A stretch of DNA of 64,000 nucleotides from Plotosus lineatus (GCA_024760905.1 CM045751.1:15628501-15692500); one strand, 5' to 3'; positions 1 through 12,585 are shown, counted from the stretch's first letter. Notes: generated from the sequence alone by a model not told the origin. Numbers and translations: made by a program.

Positions 1-1838
1 TATAATAAACACCTAGTTTACAATTATTTAAAGTGTGTATACATTTTTTGGGACATGCTGTACATTTTATTGAATGGATCTGTGAGCCATTTTCTTCCCT
101 GTAAACTGGTCTGATGAGAATATTTTATCTTCGCATTATTAATAATAAGCTATGAGTCAAAAATATTTTTTAAATATATTATTTGGTCTTTGAGTTTTAT
201 TTTTATATTCTATAATTAAACAGTGTGTGTGGGGGGGGTGGTCTAAAATGGCTTTGTAAACCTCTTAACTAAAGAGTAAAAAAATATATTGATGGATAAA
301 CACACCTTTTACGATGTACACGTCAAGACTGACTCATAAAAAAAAAAAAAAACAGCAAAAAAAACGTTTCTGATTTTATTTTAATTTCTGTCCACAATGT
401 GAAGATTCTGCTGTGCTATAGCTCTGTCCTTTTGGCTCAGTATTTGATTCAGTTTGTGCAGGCGATTTGATTGAGTCTAATATTTTGATAGAGAGAAGCA
501 CTATGGGAGAATGTGTTCTTGTGTAAAAAGCTGCGGCGAGGCGGAGAACACATCAGGTTTCTGTTCCAACACGCTAAATGTTCAGTGTGTGAAAGAAGTC
601 TCTGTGGTTAGACGGTTATAGAGAGACGCTTGGCTTCAGGAGTTTTGGGAACATACCTCAAGCCCTGGTGAATGATTTACTTCCTGAACCAAGGTTAGGC
701 TTGTGGTCGGATGGGCCTGAAGAGGGGCAAAAGAGGCGGTGATGTTGGGCTTTTCATTCATCCGGATTCGCCTCAACATGCTTAATTAATTATCCTTTAA
801 TTCAAGAATTATTTTTCTGATTGTCAGTTCATATCCTGAGAACATGGGCATTGTTTTCGAGTTGAACATTTCCTTTTTCTGTCTTGATAAGTGTACCGTT
901 TCCAAAATAACATTTCAGACGCAGCATTTCCAGTGGCGTAATTACTGTTTCTATGGTAATAATTTTTTTTTAATTAACTTTGTGACCATGAATGGAAAAC
1001 ATGAGCTCTTCTTTCTGCTTTGCGAGTCAGTGAGGGGGAAAAAATGTGATTTTGTGCAGAACGAAAAGAAAAGTAAGGAGCTCACATTTTTCCTGTGTAC
1101 TTTGATTTCAGGCACTGGCTTAGTTAGAAGAGCACAAGGCCACTGACTGGCTGCGGGTCACATTTGTTTCCTATGCTCACAATGGCTGGAAATGGGACTG
1201 TAACCTTGTAGTAATTATGAAGTTATATTTAAAACGACGTTGGCTTTATTTGAATTGAAATCCATCCATCATCTGTGCAAAACAGCCACAGGTAGTAAAT
1301 CACGCAGCTTTGTACTGTTCGGAAAGCCAATGCTCTGCGTCGAACAGAGTCAGAGAAGTGGGGGGGCGACAACTAGCAAAATGAATGTCCTGTTGTGTTG
1401 TGACTTCAGGACCATTACACCCTGAGGACTGACGGTTTTCCTTGTGCGCTGGTTGAGTCATTCCTCAGAAATGTCAACTTTGACGAATGTAAGCATGAGG
1501 GTTAATCAGAGCTGAGAAAGCGCTCCCTTGATGTGTCGGCTAGCTGAAATAAACCAGAAATCATTTCTTGCTTCTTTCACCTTCCGTAAGAATGAATGTG
1601 CCTCTCTGATAGAAGACTTCACCTGCTGGTAAACAAACTCCGTCATGTGCTGTCTGTTCATGTTGTCGAGTACATCTTAGAGGAACATTACACAGGGATT
1701 CACAGCCAGCTAAGAAGTTTGAGATCATTTCTGCTGGACACTGCAGTACCTGGGAAGAACATGCGTTCCAAGGCGAGAATTACAATTTTAGGTGTTGAAT
1801 TTTTGGATTCTGAGACTTTGAAATGGATTTACTGTATT
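1..1838. other. no gene recognised; A+T-rich upstream sequence
   Basis: I see no exon with recognisable homology and no clear repeat family. The stretch contains short homopolymer runs (poly-A near 338 and 1865) and mostly unique-looking DNA. It may hold upstream or non-coding exons of the gene that begins coding at 24706, but nothing in the sequence lets me place one. Confidence 0.5.
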
Positions 1839-2675
1839 CAACGTGATAAGCGCCCAGGGCTTTCAAAAAAAAAAAAAAAAAAAAAATACAGTGGGTGGGC
1901 CCTTATTAAAATTGTTACCCGCAGAGTGGAACGGTAAGTGCTTATTACCATCAAGGTGGAAAACATGAATAATAACAGAACAATAAGAGTCTTACTGGTA
2001 TTTGTGTTATTCATTTTGTTGTATCAACCAAACTACTTGCATGAAAGCCGAAAATAAAATGAAAACAGCATAATTAAAAAAAAAGACCCCTTACTTTTCC
2101 CTCTCGGTGCTGTTCCTTAAAATATTTTCCTGGAAGTAAAATTGAGCCAATCAACACAAATGTCAACTTTAGCACCTGGCACGTTGAACCAATCAACATG
2201 AACATAAACAAAAGCACATGACCAGGAACATGCCTAAATTTATGATGTTAGTGAGCAGGAGAATCGGGTGAAAAATACTCATCACTTTCTGATAGGTCCA
2301 TATCTGGCTCATCGCTCCATTCATTCAGAGCATCCCATAGTTTTGCTGTAGCAGTTTCTAATGGTTCATTGGTTGTTTGACATTTACCAAGAGAACACAG
2401 CAAAATCTTTTTCTGTTTTTTAAAGCACGGCGGAACAATCAAATGTGTTGTTACTGATGAACATAATAGACATTCCCCAGTGGCAGGGGGTCTTGAATTA
2501 CTGTGTAAACTCACTTTTACAGGCAGTGAACGCCTCATTTTACTGTTATAGAAACTGATTGAATAAAATCGGTACGTTTGATCTACGATTTTGCTCCCAG
2601 TACACATGGCAGTTATTAGTCGTAAGATAAAAAACATGGGGGGGGGCTTACTGGATCAGGGCGCTTATTACGTCG
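1839..2675. mobile_element. inverted-repeat-bounded block, possible DNA transposon of unknown superfamily
   Basis: A 17-bp motif at 1839-1855 (core ATAAGCGCCC) reappears inverted at 2659-2675 with 15 of 17 positions matching. Near the left end are a long poly-A run and a second GCCCTTATTA-like motif. No target-site duplication is obvious. A 129-codon open frame on the minus strand lies inside, near the right end. The arrangement resembles a short DNA transposon, but I cannot name a superfamily, and an accidental inverted match is possible. Confidence 0.35.
2248..2637 (-). CDS. uncharacterised open frame inside the inverted-repeat block
   Basis: This is a 129-codon open frame. An internal Met at codon 34 (about 2538) would give a 96-residue protein. 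The middle carries CLLC and a later Cys pair around PPCFKKQKK. The C-terminal third is acidic, with Trp-Ser-Asp-Glu-Pro followed by SESDE. I recognise no family. It ends with a stop at 2248-2250, about 410 bp inside the left inverted motif. It could be the remnant of a transposon-encoded protein, a real exon read through, or chance. No splice evidence or conserved start decides between these. Confidence 0.2.
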   Translation of the reverse strand: MFFILRLITAMCTGSKIVDQTYRFYSISFYNSKMRRSLPVKVSLHSNSRPPATGECLLCSSVTTHLIVPPCFKKQKKILLCSLGKCQTTNEPLETATAKLWDALNEWSDEPDMDLSESDEYFSPDSPAH

Positions 2676-3075
2676 ATTATGGTATTAGTTTTTGAATGAC
2701 AGGTATACATGATCTGGCTCCTTGTTACAGGTTTTCTTTTTCATAGTAACGGCAAGGACCTGCAAATACTCCGGACAAACATGCAAAACAAAGTTTACTG
2801 TTTAGAGATCGCTCTGATGGGAGGAGTTTTCAATGTTAGAGGTGAAAGTAAAATAGAAGTAACTTCGTGTTTTTAAAAAAATCTTTAGGATGGAAGAGTT
2901 CATAGAATTTATTTCAATTCTAAGTTGTAATTTTAGTCAGCTCTTAGTGTTGAGGAAAAAACAAGAGCAGGAGAGAAATGGAGAGTGAAAGAGGGAAAGA
3001 AAGTGGGAGACAGTGTCAGAGTGAGTGTGAGAAAGAGGAGAAATTATGAGAAAGGAGAGGAAGAAAGAGGGAGAA

Positions 3076-3078
<3 letters not shown>

Positions 3079-3113
<35 letters not shown>
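3079..3113. repeat. (GT)n microsatellite
   Basis: About 17 uninterrupted GT units preceded by a purine-rich (GA-rich) tract from about 2960. Open frames across it are low-complexity artefacts. Confidence 0.95.
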
Positions 3114-3116
<3 letters not shown>

Positions 3117-3732
3117 GAACACAGCTGTTCCACCCCATTTAATTTTAACTATAAACAGATAAAACCTACAACCTATTTGTAATATATATATATATAAGGA
3201 ATAAAACACTCTGAGACGTGCTGTGAGAGGAACAGAACCAGTAGCTCACTTCGTCACATCACTCTGGAGTTCCAGATTATATCACCAGAACAGGATGACA
3301 AACAGAATGTTTACATCCCCTCAGACTCGTGAGCGGACGTAAACACACAAAAAAACCTACATCCTAAATTACTGAACATGATCTCAGCAGTGTTTTTACA
3401 AACCTGTATCACAAAATCTATAAATATAACAGCAAAATAGAGAAAAAATAATCAATTGCACATTATAATGTTTTATGTGTCCTAAACTGTCTTTTACACA
3501 CACAGCCCTGTTTAAAGCTTCCTCCATCACTCGTCTCGATGTGAATTATTCATTATTTTTGGTTGGACACTCCGCGGAGGGTGCAGGATGTGCTGAGTGA
3601 AGGGAACATTTACAGCCTGCAGGTTAATGAGTCCGAACTCCAACGCATGTTTGGAGCACTAAAGGAAACCTGCAGAAGTTGAGAGTTTTGAGTGTGGATT
3701 TTTATTTATTTATTAATTTATTTTCAAGTGAA

Positions 3733-3970
<238 letters not shown>

Positions 3971-4147
3971 CAGGGAGTCCTCGGTTTACACCAGTCTCGA
4001 CTTGCACAGTTTCGTGGTTACAAATGCGCCCCCATAAAAATATAAAAAATAATATTACGTGCCATTATGTCTTTCGCGGTTATGTAAACAAACGCGAACT
4101 AGTTTTGGGTGCGCGAGGCGGAAGAATACGCTGTGTTGTTTTTAATG
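3971..4147 (+). mobile_element. Tigger/pogo-like left terminal fragment
   Basis: Begins after a TA dinucleotide with CAGGGAGTCCTCGGTTTAC. That end has the CAG...CTCG...TTAC form shared by the Tigger-like ends at 10840, 20524, 53598 and 57436. It runs about 170 bp and then gives way to Rex3 sequence. No right end is seen, so this is a fragment. Confidence 0.5.
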
Positions 4148-5030
4148 AAGGTGTCCACCATTGGGTTCGGGAGTTACTGCCACGACAGGCATCAATGACC
4201 TTCCGGCCACAGCTATGGAGGCATGAAACAACCCATTCAGATTCCATGTCACCTGCCTCCTTTGGGATTTGTAGCTCTGCCGGAGTTGGGAGTGAAAGCT
4301 CCCTCTGACAGGACAGTCTGCTCACCGTTCCAAGGAGACCTGAACTACTTGCTTAGGCCTACCCAAGTGCCAGCTGGTGATCAGTTCTAGCTCAGCTCCT
4401 CTGTTCACCAGAGTTTCCAGAACATGCAGCTCAAGTCCAATGACACGACTACAGAGTCGATCAACGAACTGTGGCCTAGAGTTTCCTGGTGCCAAGTGCA
4501 CTTATGGACAACCTTATGTTCGGACATGGTGTTTGTGGTGGACAAACCGTGACGAGCACAGAAGTCCAACAATGAAACACAATTCAAGTTCAAACTGGAG
4601 ATGCAGTGTCTACCGATCACAGCCTTACAGATCACACTATCGTTGCCCTCGTTGGCTTTGAAGTCTCCCAAGACAACGAGTGAGTCTCCCGGGGAGCGTT
4701 CTCCAACATCCCCGAAAGACTCCAAGAAGGGTGGGTACTCTGAACTGTCATTTGGTGCATAAGCCCAAACAACAGTCAGGACCTGTCCCCCCCTACCCGA
4801 AGGGGGAGGGAAGCTACCCTTTTCTCAACCGGGGAAAACCGCATCGTGTAGACATGGAGACGGGGGGGGCAACAAGGATGCACACACCGGCTTGCCGCCT
4901 CTCATCATGAGCAACTACAGAATGGAATAAGGTCCAGCCCCTCTTGAGATGGGTGCTTCCAGAGCATGTGTTGACGTGAGTCCGACTGTACCAGCTCAGG
5001 CTTGTTCCCCACAGGAGAGGTGACATCAGT
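4148..5030 (-). mobile_element. Rex3-like (RTE clade) LINE, endonuclease-domain fragment
   Basis: Read on the minus strand, this encodes broken pieces of an apurinic-type endonuclease domain of a Rex3-like retrotransposon. They include LVVLGDFKANEGND, LLDFCARHGLS, NTMSEHKVVHKCTWHQETLG and a downstream IDSVVVS segment. The motif GDFxAxxGND is the Asp/Asn active-site region of these endonucleases. The same NTM-EH-CTWHQ-TLG motif recurs in the copy at 41783. Several frameshifts are present and the reverse transcriptase is missing. Family assignment rests on my memory of fish Rex3 sequences. Confidence 0.8.
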
Positions 5031-6183
5031 TGGAATATATTTTAAACTCAAATGAAATATGCATCACATGTTTGTCTAAAAAATGCTAATATGAGATATA
5101 ACACAACGTATTGTCTTTTGTCAATCAAGTGATAATATACTCTTGTTTATTTGTATTTGTAAATCTGTCTCTAATAGAATCAGTGACTCATCAGCTATCG
5201 TCACTGTACGTTCCTATATTTTTGTTCCTTTATTTGTAATATCATAGTTCCGGGAAAGAAAATGAAACACTTGTGAAAATTTCTTTCAGTGCATCTCTAG
5301 TGTTAATAGACATAGTTTATTAACTGGACACAAAGTCGAAATCTCAGCACCTTGAATTTCCAGGGAAATATTGCTTGCTTTCTTCTCAAATACATTAAGA
5401 AGGAAAGAGTTAAATATACAGGTCGATACTTGCTGTCTGTATGACCAGCGGCATTAAATCCTCACAAATTTCATTTTAATTGACATATGATGCAGCAATC
5501 ACACGACGTCCACTCTATCAATATTTCCAATGCAGAATTTCTGAGAACAGCTACAGAACCATATTTTATTAAAGCGGCTAACTGGATCCTGTTTGTTCTT
5601 TTTTCTTTTTTTTTCTTTTTTGTGACAGACCTGATTAAACAGGTTAAAAGCAGGCTGCAGGACCAACATGGCCTTTACCTCTAAATTAAACTGATTTCCA
5701 ATGACATGCGGGTAGGAAAAGTGGATTCGCTGCCCTTCCTCAGCCAGCCAGACAGATAGTTGTATTACAGCAGGTCAGGGTCGAGCTTAATTAGTTCTAT
5801 GGATCCTTCACGGACCCTGACTGTCTAGAACCGGCAGCTCGATAAATAGACAGGCCCAGAAGTGCGGAAACCGTTCATCGCTGTTGGGTTCCTGTCATCG
5901 TGGAGACAGATTTAGTTCCCGGATATCAGATAAAACTGTAGATCAATTAAATCAGTAGTGTTCAAGGAATATAGCAAGATAATCAAGTAGGAGGTACAGT
6001 ACTACCAAAATACACTCTGGATCTTTGAGCTGTAGTTCCTCCACCTTAATTATAATATTCTAATTTCTCTTTATGAACGTTGACGAAGGGATATTAATAA
6101 AGCAAAAAAATCACTCATGCTCTTGTAGTTGAAGAGCAACAGCTGCGATCAAATATTGAGAGAAATGTTTTGTCGTTAATGCA
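5031..6183. other. no gene or clear repeat seen
   Basis: A+T-rich sequence with no recognisable coding motif. A poly-T run lies near 5600. Confidence 0.5.
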
Positions 6184-6275
6184 GCCTCCTGACCGCACAC
6201 TCACTGCGCTGATGCGCCATTTTGATCGCTCACTTGCTGCACTGATGTGGCGTCCTGACCGCACACATTCTGAAT
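6184..6275. repeat. degenerate ~33-bp tandem repeat, about 2.5 units
   Basis: Diverged units beginning near CTGACCGCACACTCACTGC, then a GATCGCTCACTTGCTGC version, then a partial third unit. Each full unit contains a CTGATG core followed by GCG. Divergence is high, so boundaries are approximate. Confidence 0.5.
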
Positions 6276-7671
6276 ATATGGAAGATGATGTGTTGGAAAT
6301 GTGTGCTGGGTTGCACTGAACTGTATATAAAATGAAAGTTCCCACTGTTCCCAGATTAAGATGAAAGTTCCTTCCCACTGTTAGTCTGATTCACTTCATT
6401 ACATTTCCCTGAAGAACAGATTGAGAGGCAGAGCGAGGTCACTCTATTTATTATCAGCTTGTACGCTACATATCACTTGTGTGTGCAGACCGCCGTGCCT
6501 TGAATTTATTTATATTCTGGACTGGTATCGGTTGTGATGAGAATTTCCTCGAATGAAGTGACTACAATTCTTAGACTGTAAAAACAGATTTTTGTCCCTA
6601 AATGTTCAGAATCATGCAGATTTCTTACCAAAGCCACACAGTAAACCAAAGGAACTTGTGTATATGACATTCTGCATCCTACAAAATTTTTATAGCAGTG
6701 TCAAGTTGGGTGAATGGCAGTCGTAGATTAACTGGCTATTGGTGGAACATACAGGACCATTTGAGCTATTATTGGATACCATCAAGTGCTTGATATGAAC
6801 ATATAGCCTCATGAATATATGTAGTACATATGAGATGTTGCTTTGAGAGGTGGCAAAGTGTGAAATGTGTTTTTAATAGATGGCATGAATGCCGTGTGAG
6901 TAATGCGTGCCCACACATCATTCCATGAAGCGCTAATGCTGTACTAGGAATCATCACCAAGGCTTCAATATGGAAATAAGTGCCAGCCCCGGATTGCTTT
7001 GATGGACAAGTACTCCGCCACATTCCATCGCATGTCAGCTCACTTCATTTCCATTAAGATGTCTCTGAGCTGCACCGAGGCTCACACTTGGATTTTGCAT
7101 CACTCCTTCAGGAAGGAGTTTTGTTCCATTTCACATCAGATTTCTTGTTCTCAGTCTGTACACTGTGCGACTTTAGAGAGGCAGTTTAATAAAACTCAAT
7201 TTTGCATTTGCATTTTTCTTGTACATTATGTATGTACATTATCTTGTACATTATGTTCTCTCCCAAAAATGTGATTTAATTAATTATTAAAATGTTAGTT
7301 AATACAGTATACCACTTTTTCTGAACTCGTGCTTGTTTTGTTCTGTAATTTCATGTACAGTACTATGATATGCCATAACATTTGTGCCTTTTTAAAAAAA
7401 TAAATATTTAGAGTAATCTCAAAATATAGTTTTTTTTGTGTGTGAATTGTTATATATTATGCCGTCTTTCCCTCAAAACTGTCTCCTCATATTATTCTAA
7501 CCTCAGTCACAATTTATTTTCCACATATTAACTCTTACGCTGAAGGGAGTCTCTATACTGGCTCATGACGTTGTACTCCAGAACTGCAGTGAGCCGTTGT
7601 TGTGGCTTTCCAGGCATAGTATAACTAACAGCTGCAGATTGATTAGAATCAACCTTATGGTATAAATATTT
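6276..7671. other. no gene or clear repeat seen
   Basis: Mostly unique-looking A+T-rich DNA. Open frames here are short and without recognisable motifs. Confidence 0.45.
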
Positions 7672-7695
7672 ATACACACACACACACACACACAC
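7672..7695. repeat. (CA)n microsatellite
   Basis: About 12 CA units immediately upstream of a Tigger-like terminus at 7719. Confidence 0.9.
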
Positions 7696-7718
7696 GTTCT
7701 TCTTCTTGTATATGTATA

Positions 7719-7990
7719 CAGACACTCCCCGACTTACGTTCATCTGTTTTACGTTTTTTCGATTTTACGTTTTTGCAAAAAAAAAAAAAATCTAATTTTG
7801 AGTTTAGATGTGCCTACGTAGTACACTGACGTAATGACGCTGCGTCCATTGTTTACAAACGACAGACTGAACGTGCCCCTCCTTCTTCCCAGTTCTTTTA
7901 TTTATATATATATATATAAGCTGAAAATATTCGCTTAAAGACGACTTAGAAATTCTAAGCATCAACGATGATGGCCATGTTATCAAAATA
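7719..7990 (+). mobile_element. Tigger/pogo-like left terminal fragment
   Basis: Follows TA with CAGACACTCCCCGACTTACG, a Tigger-type end. It is followed by repeated TTTTACG motifs as seen subterminally in such elements. A GACGACTTAG motif near 7940 may be internal. No right terminus is visible, so the 3' limit is a guess. Confidence 0.4.
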
Positions 7991-8537
7991 AGATGCTAGA
8001 TTTGCTATAAGTATATCATACAAATTAAGGAAAAACTGTTGTACATTTATTAGTTAATACCTCGTGAATTATCAAAATATGTTATAGCGACAAAAATGGA
8101 GTTACGAATGGAGTTATGTATTGATGTTAACAATTAGTGAACGTTCCAGTTCAGCCAGTGAAAGGTTCAAGTTGGTGTTACTGGTGTTTGATATTTATGC
8201 TAATTCATGACACATTGCATGTTGATGTATTGAAAGTATTCCAGCAGTTTTATGAGAACAGTGATTATCATTTTTATTAAAATTTAATGTTTCAAAATAA
8301 TTATGTTAAGGCTTAAATTATTAACACATTAGAAAATTCAACAATACATGAGAAATTATACATAAATCTGAACTTAAAAGCACAAATCTAATTGATTCAA
8401 TAACACAGGTTTGTTTAATAATTTACTTGGACTTCAGAGAACCGTTTTACATTTTCGGCTGAGGTGGGCGCCATATCCCTGTGACCCTAATTAGGCTTAA
8501 GTGGTTCTGAAAATGAATTTATGCACATATGTGTACA
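7991..8537. other. A+T-rich; possible scrap of dispersed repeat family C near 8455-8515
   Basis: Most of this is featureless. The segment around 8460-8510 (TGACCCTAATTAGG then a GGTTCTGAAAATGAA-like end) resembles the 3' tail of family C and of the tail-B SINEs at 12586 and 56950. Confidence 0.4.
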
Positions 8538-9032
8538 CAGGGATCCTTCGCTACTTCACGCTTCAATTCATGTGGCTTCAGCTTTTTTTTTTTTTTTAAT
8601 ATTCATTGAATTAAAAAATAAGGAAATTAAGGAATAATAGGAGAAAAAGTTAAAGAAAATGCTGCAAAACGAGGCCAATTATGCAACCCCCCCCCAAAAA
8701 AAAACGAAACAAACACAAAACAATAACAATCCAAATAAACAACCATCAAAACTACTTTCATTTTTGTGAGGTGAGCATCTGTGTGCGTGCAGGCGTATCT
8801 GCATGCGTGCGTGCACATGCGTGTCTGTATGTGTATGTATTTATATTTTATTGACATCTTATGCATTAATTTTTAATTGTTATTATAAGCATTTATAGCA
8901 TTTATTGATAGTATATACACCTACACATGTATGTATACGTCAGTCAGGTCGGGAGTGGATCCTACTTCGTGGAATTCGGCAGTCACAGGGGGATCGCTGT
9001 CCCAATTAACCGCAGAAAGTGAGGGATTCCTG
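8538..9032 (+). mobile_element. MITE family M1, copy 1
   Basis: A non-autonomous DNA element with termini related to CAGGGATCC(C/T)TC, inverted at the right end (GAGGGATTCCTG). It shares its body with copies at 13649, 28959 and 43718: a GGCTTCAG motif after the left end, AAATAAGGAAATTAAGG, GGCCAATTATGC followed by a poly-C run, and CCCAATTAACC near the right end. Copy 3 has TA on both sides. The termini and TA target suggest a Tc1/mariner/pogo-type origin. No protein is encoded. Confidence 0.75.
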
Positions 9033-9104
9033 TGTATATATATTTTGTGTGTGTGGGGCCAATCTCTCAATTCAATGGTCCATTAATTTTCCAAGCCTCA
9101 TCGA

Positions 9105-9335
9105 CATTCACAAGTTGTGGGTCGTGACCACAAGGATAAGATCTCGGAGACAGGTGGCCAAAATCAGTATCGTCAGAAGTACTGGCTTGGCTTCACCTTA
9201 TCGACAGAGTGAGCTCAGATGTTGTTTCTTCATCCCGGAAGGAGCCCGTTGAGGTGGTTAGTGCATCTGATTAGGCTGATTTCCTGGGCTTCATGTCATG
9301 TCCAACTGGAAGGAGACCAAAGACACGCTGCAGAC
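9105..9335 (+). mobile_element. old Rex3-like LINE 3' fragment
   Basis: Sequence matches, with heavy divergence, the C-terminal part of the Rex3 copies at 33036 and 41783. Matching blocks include AGTTGTGGGTCGTGACC, AAGATCTCGGAGACAGGTGG and a GGTTAGTGCATCTGATTAGG segment. Coding capacity is lost. Confidence 0.6.
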
Positions 9336-10313
9336 GTTATAACTTGATTTCATTTTATATACATTTTATTTTATCTCTTTAATTGCTCATAATCTTTTAG
9401 ATAGTTTCCAGTTTATGTTTGTTGGCAAGTTAAATAATCCGAACTGGGATTTTGGGTTATTATAGAAGCTGAAGGAAATTTAAAACGAAACAGCCAGACA
9501 TGTTCGAAGTCGCTCTTTTTCCAGATGGTGGTCATTTCTTCTGGAAAAGGAAATGACACCAAACTATCGAACAGGCATCAAAGTATTCTGTACTCTCTAT
9601 TCTTGGGTCCCATTCAAAACTGTTTCCCCAATTCTCTAAGCTCTGTTTAACCCGTCTGATCGTGTCATATATTCCACAGATTCCGTTCACATGTGCAGTG
9701 ACCTTTTATCCCCTGGTCAGAGAATTTGTTGCCATGGCAAAGGGAAAGCAAGTGAGGAGGATCCTCCGTTCTGGACGTGGTGCAGATCAGGATGCTAGTC
9801 ACACCTGACATCACCTTCATCGACAACACTGGGCTGTTTAAATAGAACTATGTTTATGATAGGACGATTGTAGAAATGTTTATGATTAAGGAGTTAACTT
9901 GAGAGATTAAAATAAATGCGATGAATGGGCGATGGATGGCTCTGTCAGTGGTGGGCAGAATGTATTTGCTGGATGTTGGCTGATCTATTTTAACGCACTC
10001 TTTGACATGCAGTTGGTGTGATGCTCCTGTTAGCAGAGCATGTAGTTGGTGAGAACGTGTATACAATGACTTCCAGTGGAACATGAACTGTTCTTTTCTC
10101 ACATACTCAAATATGTGTTACATCTCTGGATTCGGTCACAGCAGTTGAGATAATCACCTACGTTTTATAAAGTTTACACTTATTTGGTTAAACAGTTGGC
10201 CTGGCGGTGGGCCAGTGTTTAATCCTGTGCTGTTTGACAGATTGTTTGCTTACCTCTTGTAGAGGCAAGGGGCTGTGCTTCCTGTTACTATTTAATCTGT
10301 ATATAATCTCTCA
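9336..10313. other. no gene or clear repeat seen
   Basis: Unique-looking sequence. The short open frames on both strands show no recognisable motif. Confidence 0.45.
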
Positions 10314-10330
10314 TTTTGCACACTTTGACT

Positions 10331-10672
10331 TTCTTTCTTTCTTCCTTTCAGCTTTTTCCTTTTTCTCAGAGTCACCACAGCGAATCATCTGATTCGCACA
10401 TTTGATTTGGCATAGGATTTTACGTCGAATGCCCTTCCTGTCACAACCCTTTAACAAGAGACAGAAACACGCTGATGGCTTTGCAGCCTACTTTTTACGA
10501 AAGTCAGCGATGGTTCTTTTACATGCCTCTCACCACAGACAGTGAGAGACATGGCCCGCCTTTGATAACCCAGTTAGCTGCACTGGGGGGACAGTGACAA
10601 CCTTGTGGGGACTCAAATCCCCAACCTTAGGATCAGCGATCCTGCACCCTGTCCACTAGACCACCACTGGCC
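10331..10672 (-). mobile_element. tRNA-derived SINE (tail A), full copy with 17-bp TSD
   Basis: On the minus strand it starts with a tRNA-like head containing box A- and box B-like motifs and ends with the tail-A sequence (a GTGACTCTGAG segment, then GAAAGGAAG). It is flanked by perfect 17-bp direct repeats (TTTTGCACACTTTGACT) at 10314-10330 and 10673-10689, which fix the exact insertion boundaries. SINEs carry no protein and depend on a partner LINE. Sibling copies are at 14467, 16992, 18672, 47729 and 52161. Confidence 0.93.
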
Positions 10673-10839
10673 TTTTGCACACTTTGACTCTTGATGATAA
10701 AATAACTTCATGACCTGTTTGTTGCACTGTTTATTGCAATTGCCAGTACATCACTGTGCTGCTAAATTCTCTAGTCTGATTGATCAGAGGGCAGCAATTC
10801 ATTATAATACATTAGTGTTTCTGCTAGAACTGGGCAATA

Positions 10840-11947
10840 CAGTGGTACCTCGACTTACGAGTGACTTTAATCACGAATTTTCCATGATACGAGCTTCAAT
10901 CCAACCAAAGATTTGCCCTAACCAACGAGCAAATTTTTGACTTATGAGCTCTGCTGGGGGAATGGATTTTCCGGGCCGATTAGCCTTCTATTCTTCTGCA
11001 TGTATTCCGCTGCGCTTCGAAAGTGCCTTTGCTGTGCTTCTCAAGGATTTTCTGTGATGCCTCTTATAGGAAGAAAAAAAATTTTTTAAACCCAACCCCC
11101 CACCCCCAGTGGTCCGCGCATGATATAAATAGTGTTTACTGCGCTTCATATCATTTGCTCGGTGCTTTTTCCCTACACTGTAGGGAACACAGTGAGAGCA
11201 CCACTGCCACTTGGTGTGAAGGATGCGCAATCACACTTAAAGTTGGTCCAATATGTTAAAAAAGCATGTTCCCCAGGGTCATACACGCCAATTAGCCTCA
11301 AATTCTTCCATGTTCAAATTCATCCACGCTCCTTTTTGCGCTGGAATTTGTAGCGTGCATGCATACAAAGGTTTTTCTTTTCTCTGGTTTGGATTTTGTG
11401 ACTTTTTTAATCTTATTTTTTATTGTGCACATCCCAGTGTTTCTAAGATGGGTCATAAGAACATCGTAAGAAGGCCTTTGCCTGGCGGTAGTGTGGAAAG
11501 CGATGGGAGTGCGGCCAAGCAGCAGAAGACAAGTGATCAAAATTAGTGAAGTCAAATAAAACAGTTTAAAAATCCAAAAAATTAATCAAATGAATAAATA
11601 AAAAGTAAAAAAAACATTAACTTACACTACTAATTTTATAAGTGCTATTCTTAAGTTCAGATGCACTTACTGTATTGTTTATTCTTGTTTTATTATTATT
11701 GTTAATTACAGTATTATTAATGTTACTGTACATGTGTTATTGTTGTGAAATGTTTGTTACACGTTTACCTTAAATATATTACATCAAAAATACATGTTTG
11801 TGTCAGGTTATGAGTTTGGGAGGGGGTTGGAACGGATTAATTGGTTTTCTATTGTTTCCTATACGGAATTTTGTTTTATCTAATGAACATTTTGACTTAC
11901 GAGCTTGCCCTCGGAACAAATTAATTTCATAAGTCGAGGTACCATTG
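10840..11947 (+). mobile_element. Tigger/pogo-like DNA transposon, non-autonomous
   Basis: Bounded by inverted termini. The left end is CAGTGGTACCTCGACTTACG, and the right end at 11927-11947 is its complement with two differences. TA dinucleotides flank both ends (10838-10839 and 11948-11949), the expected target duplication. The 1108-bp interior lacks a recognisable transposase and contains a hAT fragment at about 11185-11312. GACTTATGAG and GACTTACGAG subterminal motifs occur near both ends. Confidence 0.85.
11185..11312 (+). mobile_element. hAT MITE fragment inside the Tigger-like element
   Basis: Matches the right half of the complete hAT MITE at 14674-15391: a CACTGCCAC...GATGCGCAATCACACTT block and then AAAAAGCATGTTCCCC(A)GGGTCA. 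The terminal CAGTGCTTCTCAA motif is missing, so this is an internal or truncated copy. Confidence 0.6.
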
Positions 11948-12369
11948 TATATCTACAATTTACAGAGTGATATGAGTGTTATTCTACAACCTCTCATCGG
12001 TATGAACTGATGACTTCCAAGGAGTATTTATTGGAAAAAAAATAGACCAAAAATTTGAGAAGCAGATAGTTAAATTTAAATTATTGGAATAAGTCTTGAG
12101 TGAAAGTTGTGAAGATACCGTTAGCATGCTAATCTTAAGTTGTTAAGTTAGTTGGCAGTCTTACCCAGTAGTCTCAATTCTGGGTTCAGCAGACCAATTC
12201 AAACATTCTCTTCCCCAGTCATTGGCAACAGGTTATACTGAGGACTGAAGGCATGTTCCACGCAGATTGCGATAAAGTCGAGTTTGGCATGCGTGGGAAG
12301 ACTAATTCATGAAAATGAAAAATATGAACTTGCCATCAAATACTTTTCAGTTCAAATTGAGTTGGGATA

Positions 12370-12545
12370 ATGGAATAACTTTAGAAATAATGGAACTTCT
12401 GGGTAGTTGTTAGCTTAGCCTGAGTCGCAGCCACTTCCATTTTTTCTATAGTAATATAGCTCCTAATGATATCCTCATCGTAGATTAGCCAATCAGAATG
12501 CATGATTGGTCATATCAAGTGGCTATAAATAGGATCATTTCTCGT
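12370..12545 (+). repeat. dispersed repeat family E, copy 1
   Basis: Shares GGAATAACTTTAGAA(A/T)TAATGG, a GTTAGCTTAGC block, CCACTTCCA and a GGATCATTTCTCGTA-like end with 16462-16735. It contains CCAATCAGAATG. Superfamily unknown. Confidence 0.6.
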
Positions 12546-12585
12546 ACTTTTCACAGCAGTGATTTGATTTAAACTATGGAAAAAT

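Noticed and set aside
5487..5684. 65-codon frame with a hydrophobic stretch that could be taken for a small membrane protein
   Set aside because: The hydrophobic part is a poly-T tract (Phe run); no homology recognised.
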